A DNA stretch of 61,021 bases from Streptomyces sp. col6 (GTDB lineage Bacteria; Actinomycetota; Actinomycetes; Streptomycetales; Streptomycetaceae), in contig NZ_RDBL01000011.1 in assembly GCF_008042035.1 (NCBI RefSeq), positions 9,424-70,444 on the forward strand, in the 5' to 3' direction. The notes under the pieces are model-generated. The model was not told the origin of the DNA, made no database searches, and was given only the letters and a program-made list of their open reading frames with translations. The position numbers and the translations under genes were made by a program. This document shows positions 8,044 through 16,000 of the stretch, in pieces (position 1 is the stretch's first letter; every line of letters begins with the position of its first letter).

Positions 8044-8697
8044 AAAACGGCGGTAGAAAACGGTCTGTTTACCTTCCATGCTGGAGGGCGTGAGGCGGTG
8101 GCCTGCGGCTCTTCGGGGCAGTGGGCCCCTCGCCTGACGTGCGGACTTCCCGCTGCCCTCTCCCGGCAGGGGGTCCCAGCCGGAATTCCGCGCCCGTTCA
8201 GAACGGTGGCGGGAAGGGCTTGACCAGCTAACCGTATTGCGCCCCCGGCGGGGCGGCCGGGCCCCACGGTCCGCTGATCTGGCTCTTTCCGTCACCCACC
8301 TCGGCCTCCGGGCCGGGGCGGGGCGGAACCAGGTGCGGCCGGCAGCCCCGCTGCCGGCCGCACCATTCTCGGACGTCCGGGCCGTGCTCCATCCGGAGAC
8401 GGCCGCACCCGGGTGGTATGCCACGGCGGGGACCACCGTCCTGCGTAATCGGCTCGCCACCACCCCCTGATTTCGCGGTGTGCATGGCCCCATCAGCGGG
8501 TATCCCCGCCCTCCGTCGCGACGCGAACTCGTTGCTCTCTGGTGGAGAGGGGTTTCGCCATGTAGCGTCACTGCCGGAAGTCGTGGTTCGCCGAAACCGC
8601 CCGTGCTCCGGCGCGGGCGCCTTGCTGTGCAGGGGCGGACCGGGACACCACTGGGACCGCGAGGTGCGGCTCCCGATATCGACTGAGAGGCACCGGC
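8044..8697. other. non-coding interval upstream of the cold-shock gene
   Basis: About 650 bases without a convincing gene on either strand: open frames here lack ribosome sites and recognisable protein. The segment next to the cold-shock start probably holds its promoter and a long 5' leader, as is usual for csp genes, but I could not identify promoter boxes or a cold-box element with confidence. Confidence 0.5.
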
Positions 8698-8901
8698 ATG
8701 GCCAGCGGAACCGTCAAGTGGTTCAACGCCGAAAAGGGTTTCGGCTTCATCCAGCAGGACGGCGGCGGGCCGGACGTCTTCGCGCACTACTCGAACATCA
8801 ACGCCACCGGCTTCCGTGAGCTCCAGGAGGGCCAGGCGGTGACCTTCGACATCACGCAGGGCCAGAAGGGCCCGCAGGCGGAGAACATCACGGCCGTCTG
8901 A
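8698..8901 (+). CDS. cold-shock protein, CspA family
   Basis: A 67-residue single cold-shock domain that binds single-stranded nucleic acid. Both ribonucleoprotein motifs are intact: KGFGFIQ (RNP1) and VFAHYS (RNP2), with the opening GTVKWFNAEKGFGFI typical of the family. GAGAGG lies 7-12 bases before the ATG. It would act as an RNA chaperone in the cytoplasm. It is monocistronic, with a large non-coding region upstream and a hairpin immediately downstream. Streptomyces carry several paralogues, so the exact csp number is not assigned. Confidence 0.95.
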   Translation: MASGTVKWFNAEKGFGFIQQDGGGPDVFAHYSNINATGFRELQEGQAVTFDITQGQKGPQAENITAV

Positions 8902-8917
8902 CGCCGCAGTATCACCG

Positions 8918-8953
8918 TCCGGCCCCCTGGGAGCACGCTCCCCGGGGGCCGGA
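8918..8953 (+). terminator. hairpin terminator after the cold-shock gene
   Basis: Arms of 16 bases (8918-8933 and 8938-8953) with a single mismatch around a CACG loop, 16 bases after the stop. It lies between convergent genes and can serve both. Confidence 0.8.
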
Positions 8954-8976
8954 CGCGTGAAGCGGGCCCGTCCGCT

Positions 8977-9423
8977 TCAGCCGGCCGCCGGGGCCGCGCC
9001 ACCGGTGGGCTCCGCCGGTTCGACCGCCTCGGTCGCGGTGTACATGGCGGTGCCCTTCTGGATGCCCTTGCCGATGACGCCCCGCTTCACGAGAGTCTCC
9101 AGGGTGTTGCGCACCACCTGCACCGAGGTCCCGCGCTCCGGGTGCGCCTCGGTCAGGTCCGCGTGCACCTCGCGCACCAGGCGCGGTTCACCCAGGGGCA
9201 TCAGCGCGCGAAGCGGGCGAGGGGGCGCGGTCGCACCGGGCAGTGCGGCCTGCATACCGTCGAGCCAGGTCTCGTCCGTCCTGAGCTGCTCCAGGCGGGC
9301 GCGCAGCCGCTCGATCTGAGCGGTGAGCTCCTGCTGCTCGCAACGGTTGTCGGCGAGATCGGTGGCGAATCGCTCGGCATACACCCTCTGTACGCTCTGC
9401 GACGCGCTGTCTGTGTTGTTCAT
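8977..9423 (-). CDS. small coiled-coil / winged-helix regulatory protein
   Basis: A 148-residue protein with an N-terminal helical coiled coil (about 12-60, rich in E, Q, R and L heptads) and a C-terminal winged-helix-like domain (about 80-135, with LVREVHADLTEAHPERGTSVQVVRNTLETLVKRGVIGK). Similar 'regulatory protein' genes with a BlaI-like wing are common in Streptomyces; their targets are not known to me. The ATG at 9423 is used; an in-frame GTG 12 bases upstream is too close to AAGGAG, while the ATG is rather far, so the start is uncertain. It is divergent from the NRPS operon, making it a possible but unproven regulator of it. Confidence 0.7.
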   Translation of the reverse strand: MNNTDSASQSVQRVYAERFATDLADNRCEQQELTAQIERLRARLEQLRTDETWLDGMQAALPGATAPPRPLRALMPLGEPRLVREVHADLTEAHPERGTSVQVVRNTLETLVKRGVIGKGIQKGTAMYTATEAVEPAEPTGGAAPAAG

Positions 9424-9708
9424 GGTGGGGTTCACGCTCCTTGGCTGGGGGTTTGCTGCCGCACGCCTCCATTCACCACCCGGGACGGCACGGGAGCGGA
9501 GTTTGCGGTGAAGGTCCAGCCGAAGGGATGAACGCCCCGCCGGAATCCGGGAAGTCCACATGCTGATCACACGATCGTCGCGCACGGGTGGGACCGGGTG
9601 GTGCGGTCGTCCCCGCATCGGTCCTGGTGACGGGCCGGGCCGTCGTGAACCGTGGACACCGGGCGGCGCCTGGACGTCCCAACTCCGTTTGTGTGTACAG
9701 ATGTTGCA

Positions 9709-9737
9709 TTGACGCATGCCTGCGCTGTTCATAACAT
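9709..9737 (+). promoter_or_regulatory. promoter of the NRPS operon
   Basis: TTGACG (9709-9714), a 17-base spacer and TAACAT (9732-9737) closely match the sigma-HrdB/sigma-70 consensus. It lies about 170 bases upstream of the first NRPS start, in the 485-base divergent gap (9424-9908) that otherwise shows no gene. The patch around it is clearly richer in A/T than its surroundings. Confidence 0.65.
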
Positions 9738-9908
9738 CGCAACACCTGAAGCCGTGAATGACCGGATCTCGCCGTTGGCGGGACCGTTCGGCCGCCGCGG
9801 CATCCCCGTGCCGCCGCGTTGCTCCGCACCCCCACATGCTCCGCACGTCCCCATTGACCTGAAGCAACCGCACACCACGCCGCTCGGCGTGCGCGCCGAG
9901 GGAGCCGG

Positions 9909-12900
9909 ATGAGTACCCAGGCCGTCCAGTCGTACCTGACGCATGGCCAGAAACGTCTGTGGTTTCTGCACCAGATGGACCCGCACGACGCCTCGTACAA
10001 CATTCCGCTCGTTCTGCGGCTGACCGGGGAGCTGTCCCGGCCCGCGGTGCGGGCCGCCTTCGACGCGGTGGTGGCCCGGCACGAGGCACTGCGGAGCCGG
10101 TTCCCCTCGGAGGACGGCAACCCGGCCGCACTGGTCGACGAACCGGGCCCGGTCGACGTGGAGTTCCGCGACCTGCGCGGCGACGGCGACCGCATGGAGA
10201 CACTGGTCGCCGAGCGCACCAACCGTGCCTTCGACCTCGCGCGGGGGCCGCTGCTGCGCGTGTCCCTCTTCCGTACCGGCGACACCGAGCATGTCCTGTG
10301 TGTGGTCCTGCACCACATCGTCGCCGACGGCTGGTCGCTCAACGTCCTGCGCGACGAACTGGCGGCGCACTACACCGCCCACCTCGCCGGCGAGGACGCC
10401 GCCCTGCCCGCCCCGCCCGCGCGCACGGCCGAGCGGGACGCCGACGAGGCGGAGGCGCGCGAATCCCTCGCCTACTGGCAAGAACGCCTGGACGGCGCAC
10501 CCGCCCTGGAACTGCCGCTCGACCGCCCGCGCCCCGAACGCCCCTCGCCCGAAGGCGCCTTCCGCACCCGGATCGTCACCGGCGCAGGGCCCCTGGTCGA
10601 TGCGCTGGCACGGGCCCGGCGCTGCACCCCGTTCATGGTGCTGCTCGCCGCCTACCAGGCGACCCTGTACCGCCTCACCGGACAGCGGGACTTCTGCGTC
10701 GGCGTCCCGACCGCCGGCCGCTCGGGTCCCGACGAGGAGCAGGCCATCGGCTACTTCTCGCGGACCCTGGTCCTGCGTTCCGACCTGTCCGGCGCCCCCA
10801 CCTTCGCCGACCTGCTGCGCCGCGCCCGCACCACGGTGTTCGGGGCCTTCGCCCACGACCGCATCCCCTTCGAGGAGCTGGCCGATTCCCTGCGGCTGGA
10901 CCGGGACCCGGGCCGCACGCCCCTGTTCCAGACGATGCTGACCGTCCACACCCACGACGCCGGTCTGCTGCGGGACGCGTCGTTCGCCGGTCTCGGCTGC
11001 AGCGAACTGGACCCCGGCATGCGGGCCTGCAAGTTCGACCTCACGCTGGACGTGCGCCGGGACGGCGAGGACGTGGTCGCCGTCTTCGGTTATCGCACGG
11101 ACCTGCTCGACGGTGACCGGGTCGCCCGGCTGGGGCGCTGGTTCGAGACGCTGCTGCGCGCCGCGACGGCTGCCCCGGACACGCCCGTCCATCTCCTGCC
11201 GCTGCTGGATGAACCCGGGCGTGCCGCCCTGGAAGCGGCGGGCCGGGGCCCCGGCCTGCCCGACGGCCCGGCCACCGTGCACGAAGCCCTCGCCCGGACC
11301 GTACGCGAACGGCCCGACGCGGAGGCCCTGCGCGGGCGCGATGCCTCGCTCTCGTACGCCGCCCTGTGGGCGAGGGCGGGCGGGCTCGCCGCCCGGCTGA
11401 GGGCCGACGGGGTCCGGCGCGGTGACACTGTCGGAGTGCTCCTGCCCCGGGGACCGCACGCCGTCGTGGCCATGCTCGCCGCCTGGCGGGCCGGCGCCGC
11501 GTATCTGCCGCTGGACCCCGAGTACCCGGCTGCCCGGATCGCCTACATGGTCGAGGACAGCGGGGCGGGAATCGTCGTGACCTCCCGCCACGAGGCAACC
11601 GCCGTGGCGGCCGGGGGTGTTCGCACCGTGTACGTGGAGGACACCGGGGACCGGGGGACGGCGGGGGAGAGCCTGATCGTGCCCCACCCCGACGACCCCG
11701 CGTACCTCGTCCACACCTCCGGCTCGACCGGCACGCCGAAGGGCGTCCTCGTCCCGCACCGCGCGCTCGCCGAGCGGGTGCGCTGGATGGGCGAGGGGTA
11801 CGGCATCACGGCCGGGGACCGCGTCCTGCACTGCGCCTCGCTGAGCTTCGACACCTGCGCGGAGGAACTGTTCCCCGCACTCGCGGCCGGGGCCACCCTG
11901 GTCGTGGCCGACCCCGGCGCCGCGCTCCCCGACCAGCTGGCCGAGGACTTCACCGCCGATGTCACGGTCATGGACCTGCCCACCCCCTACTGGCAGCACC
12001 TCGTCGGCGACCTCGACGTCGTCGCGTGGCCGGACGGACTGCGGTTGCTGATCCTCGGCGCCGACGAGGTGCAGGCCGCCGCCGTGGGCGCCTGGCGCGA
12101 GCGGTTCGGCGACCGGGTACGGCTCGTCAACTCGTACGGTCCCACCGAGACCACCGTCATCGCCACGACCGCCGACCTCGGCGACGCCGACACCCGCACC
12201 CGGCCGCCCATCGGCGCACCGGTCGGCGGCGTCACCGCCACGGTGTGCGACGAGCACGGCGGCCCGGTCCCGCCCGGCACGCCCGGAGAACTGCTCATCG
12301 GGGGTGCGGGGGTGACCTACGGCTACACCGGGCGGCCCGGCGCCACCGCGCGCGCCTTCGTCCCCGACCCGTACGGTCCTCCGGGCTCCCGCCGCTACCG
12401 GACCGGCGACCTCGTCCGTCGCCGGGCCGACGGCGCCCTGGAATTCCTCGGCCGGATGGACGGCCAGGTCAAGGTGCGCGGCTACCGGGTGGAGCCCGGC
12501 GAGGTCGAGAACGCGCTGCTCGCCCAGCCGGGGGTCGCCGAGGCGGTGGTCGTCGCCCGCCGCGACACGCTGGTCGGATACGTCGTGCCCGCTGCCGCGG
12601 CGCTCGATCCGGCCGGGCTGCGGAGCGCCGTGGGAGCGCTCCTACCCCCGTACCTCGTCCCCGCCGCGATCCTCGTCCTGGACCGGCTGCCGCTCACCCC
12701 GAACGGCAAGCTCGACCGCACGGCCCTGCCCGCCCCCGACCGGCGCCCCGAACTCCGCGCGAGCTACCTGGCCCCGCGCACCGAGGCGGAGGAACTGGTC
12801 GCCGAGATCTGGCGCGCGGTGCTGGAACTCGACCGGGTCGGCGCCCTGGACGACTTCTTCGACCTGGGCGGTCACTCCCTCCTCGCCACCCGGGTCATCG

Positions 12901-13091
12901 CCCGCGTCAGGGCCACCGCCGAACTCACCGTCCCCCTGCGCACCCTCTTCACCCACCGCACGGTCGCCGCCTTCGCCGAAGCCGTGGAAGCCGCGCTGAG
13001 GGCCGAGATCGACGCCCTGTCGGAGGAGGAGGCCGCCGCCCTCCTCGCCGCGGGCGACGACACCCTGGAAGGAACCCGTACGCCGTCATGA
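9909..13091 (+). CDS. nonribosomal peptide synthetase, module C-A-T
   Basis: A 1060-residue single-module NRPS. The condensation domain (about 1-440) has the active motif HHIVADG near 135-141. The adenylation domain (about 460-950) has TSGSTGTPKG near 603 and YGPTETT near 742, and the carrier domain near 960-1035 has LGGHSLL with the phosphopantetheine Ser. By hand alignment to GrsA the ten specificity residues read D-T-E-D-I-G-S-V-I-K. The acidic residues at positions 239 and 278 suggest a basic or diamino substrate, similar to published codes for beta-lysine or ornithine-type domains; this is a prediction only. A C domain at the N-terminus means it either elongates or accepts an acyl starter from the free carrier protein at 23368. 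The stop overlaps the next start (ATGA). Confidence 0.95.
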   Translation: MSTQAVQSYLTHGQKRLWFLHQMDPHDASYNIPLVLRLTGELSRPAVRAAFDAVVARHEALRSRFPSEDGNPAALVDEPGPVDVEFRDLRGDGDRMETLVAERTNRAFDLARGPLLRVSLFRTGDTEHVLCVVLHHIVADGWSLNVLRDELAAHYTAHLAGEDAALPAPPARTAERDADEAEARESLAYWQERLDGAPALELPLDRPRPERPSPEGAFRTRIVTGAGPLVDALARARRCTPFMVLLAAYQATLYRLTGQRDFCVGVPTAGRSGPDEEQAIGYFSRTLVLRSDLSGAPTFADLLRRARTTVFGAFAHDRIPFEELADSLRLDRDPGRTPLFQTMLTVHTHDAGLLRDASFAGLGCSELDPGMRACKFDLTLDVRRDGEDVVAVFGYRTDLLDGDRVARLGRWFETLLRAATAAPDTPVHLLPLLDEPGRAALEAAGRGPGLPDGPATVHEALARTVRERPDAEALRGRDASLSYAALWARAGGLAARLRADGVRRGDTVGVLLPRGPHAVVAMLAAWRAGAAYLPLDPEYPAARIAYMVEDSGAGIVVTSRHEATAVAAGGVRTVYVEDTGDRGTAGESLIVPHPDDPAYLVHTSGSTGTPKGVLVPHRALAERVRWMGEGYGITAGDRVLHCASLSFDTCAEELFPALAAGATLVVADPGAALPDQLAEDFTADVTVMDLPTPYWQHLVGDLDVVAWPDGLRLLILGADEVQAAAVGAWRERFGDRVRLVNSYGPTETTVIATTADLGDADTRTRPPIGAPVGGVTATVCDEHGGPVPPGTPGELLIGGAGVTYGYTGRPGATARAFVPDPYGPPGSRRYRTGDLVRRRADGALEFLGRMDGQVKVRGYRVEPGEVENALLAQPGVAEAVVVARRDTLVGYVVPAAAALDPAGLRSAVGALLPPYLVPAAILVLDRLPLTPNGKLDRTALPAPDRRPELRASYLAPRTEAEELVAEIWRAVLELDRVGALDDFFDLGGHSLLATRVIARVRATAELTVPLRTLFTHRTVAAFAEAVEAALRAEIDALSEEEAAALLAAGDDTLEGTRTPS

Positions 13092-16000
13092 GCGACACCA
13101 GCACGTCCTCCGCCGGGCTCTCCGACGCCAAGCGCGCCCTGCTCAGCCGCCGGCTGAAGGGCGGTCGCGCCGCCGCGCCCCGGCCCGCCGTCCCCCGGCG
13201 CCCCGAAGGCGTTGTGCCGCCGCTCTCCTTCGCGCAGGAACGGCTCTGGTTCATGGAGCAGTTCGCGCCCGGCACCGCCGCGTACAACATCCCCGTCGCC
13301 CGCAGGCTCCGCGGCGAACTCGACCGGGAGGCACTGGCGGACGCCCTGGGCACCGTGGCCGCCCGGCACGAGACGCTGCGCTCCCGGTACCCGGCGACCG
13401 GCGACGGCCGCCCGGTCCTGGAGATCGCCGACCCCGCGCCCGTACCGCTGCCCGTCGTCGACGCCACGGACGAGGAGCACGCGGCCCGGCTGGTGGACGA
13501 GGCGGGGGCCGAGCCCTTCGACCTCACCACCGGACCCCTGCTGCGCACCCTGCTGGTGCACCTCGGCGACCGGGACCACATCCTGCTGCTCGTCGTCCAC
13601 CACAGCGTCAGCGACGGCTGGTCGAGCGAGATCCTGATCGCCGAGATCCTGCGCTGCTACACGGCCCGGCTTGCGGGTGAGGGGAACCCCCTGCCCGAAC
13701 TGCCCGTGCGATACGGCGACTTCGCCCAGTGGCAGCGCGACCGGCTGCGCGGTGACGCACTGACCGCCGAAGTCGCCTACTGGGCCGGGGAACTGGCCGG
13801 AGTGGAACCGCTCGTCCTGCCCACCGCCCGGCCACGCCCGGCCCGGCAGACCTTCAACGGGGCCGGCTACGGATTCCAGGTGGACCGCGCGCTTCTCGAC
13901 CGGCTCGCCGCGCTCGGCAAGACGCACGGGGCCACCGTCCACATGGTGCTGCTCGCCGCCTTCCAGGAACTCCTGGCCCGGTTCGGCGGACAGCGCGACT
14001 TCGCCGTCGGATCGCCCGTCGCAGGCCGTCCCGAACCGGAACTGGAGGGCCTGGTCGGCATGTTCGTCAACGTCCTGGCCCTGCGCACCCGGCTCGACGG
14101 CGACCCCACCTTCGCCGCCCTGCTGGAACGTACCCGCGAAACCTGCCTGGAGGCGTACGCCCACCAGGAGCTGCCCTTCGCGCAGCTGGTCACCGAACTG
14201 AACGTGGAGCGCGACGTATCGCGCTCCCCGGTCTTCCAGGCGGTGCTCGCCGTGCAGAACTACGCCACCGGGCGCCAGGCCGTCACCGGCCCGGAACTGG
14301 AAGTGGAGACCTACGGTCTGCACGCCTCCGGCACCCGCTTCGACCTCGAACTCTTCCTGATGGAGTGGCCGGACGGGCTGCGCGGCGCCTTCAACTACAA
14401 CACCGACCTCTTCGACGAGGCGGACGTCGCCCGGCTCGCCGCCCATCTCGACCGGCTGCTGCACGCCGTGGCCGACCGGCCCGATGTGCCCCTGTCCGCA
14501 CTCGACCTGCTCTCGGCGGACGAACGCGCGCTGGAGATCGAGGACTTCAACCAGACCGAGGCGCCGACGCCGGCCGACGCCACGCTGGTCTCCCTCATCG
14601 GCGAGCAGATCGCGCGCACCCCCGACGCCGTCGCGGTGACAGCGGACGACCACAGCCTCACCTACGCCGAACTGGACGCCGCGGCCGACCGCACCGCCGC
14701 CCGGCTCCGCGCGTCGGGCGTCGGACCCGGCGACGTCGTCGCCGTCGGAGCGGACCGGTCCCTCGAACTGGTCGCCGCGCTCCTCGCGGTCCTGCGCACC
14801 GGTGCCTGCTACACCCCGCTCGACACCGAATACCCCGCCGACCGGCTCGCCTTCATGCTCGACGACAGCGGCGCGCGGGTGCTCCTGACCCAGCGAGGGA
14901 TCCCCGTTCCCGAAGGCTGCCGGGCCACCGTGCTGTACCTCGATGACAACGAACCGCCCCACGGGAGCGCTCCCATCCCGTCGCCGTGCGAACCGGAGCC
15001 CGGCGACCCCGCGTACCTCATCTACACCTCGGGCTCCACCGGCCGTCCCAAGGGAGTGCCGAACACCCACCGGGCCATCGTCAACCGGCTGCTGTGGATG
15101 CAGCGCAGCTACCCCATCGGGCCCGAGGACTCCGTCCTCCAGAAGACACCGGCGGGCTTCGACGTCTCCGTCTGGGAGTTCTTCTGGCCGCTGATGACCG
15201 GCGCGCGGCTCGTCCTGGCCCGCCCCGGCGGCCAGAAGGACGCCTCCTACCTGCACGAACTCATCCGATCCGCCCCCGTCACCGTCGCCCACTTCGTGCC
15301 CTCGATGCTGCCCCTCTTCCTCGCCGAGGAGGGCGCCGGGCGATGTACGGCCCTGCGCCGCGTCGTGTGCAGCGGCGAGGCACTGCCGCCCGACACGGCA
15401 CGTGCCTTCCACGAGGTGCTGCCCGGCTGCGCCCTGGCCAACCTGTACGGGCCCACCGAGGCGGCGGTCGACGTCTCGGCATGGGAGTGCGAAGGCATCC
15501 CCGAGGTGGTCCCGATCGGCTTCCCGGTCGACAACATCCGCCTCTACGTCCTGGACCGGGCGCTGCGGCCGGTGCCCCCGGGGGCACTCGGTGAGATCCA
15601 CATCGCCGGCACCGGTGTGGCCCTCGGCTACCACCGGCGCCCGGGGCTGACCGCCCGCCAGTTCGTCCCCGACCCGTACGGCCCGCCGGGCTCACGGCTC
15701 TACCGCACCGGCGACCTGGGCAGACGCCGGTCCGACGGCGCCCTGGAACACCTCGGCCGCATCGACCAGCAGATCAAGCTGCGCGGGATGCGGATCGAGC
15801 CCGGCGAGATCGAGTCCGCCCTGCGCGCGCTGCCCTCGGTCACCGAGGCGGCCGTCGTCGTACGCGAGGACACGCCGGGCGACCAGCGGCTCGCCGCCTA
15901 CCTCGTCACCGATGGCCCGCAGCCGGAGCCCGACCCCCAGGAACTGCGCGCCGCACTCAAGCGGGTGCTCCCACCTTCCCTGGTGCCCGTCTCCTTCACC

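Noticed and set aside
7966..8079. 37-codon open frame whose stop overlaps the MmyB-type regulator start (ATGA)
   Set aside because: The overlap looked like a leader peptide, and it contains a TTA codon, but there is no ribosome site and codon use is atypical for the genome. It is probably just the AT-rich promoter region.
9729..12257. 842-codon open frame on the minus strand opposite the first NRPS gene
   Set aside because: A shadow of the NRPS frame that also crosses the promoter region; composition is unlike any protein.
14963..14974. CebR-like 12-mer GGGAGCGCTCCC inside the second NRPS gene
   Set aside because: It lacks the outer T/A pair of the consensus, lies deep inside a coding region and is explained by the codons it encodes.
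12872..15634. 920-codon open frame on the minus strand opposite the second NRPS gene
   Set aside because: It is a mirror frame created by G/C third-position bias. Its translation is low-complexity Gly/Val/Arg/Glu with no domain, and the plus strand has intact NRPS motifs throughout.
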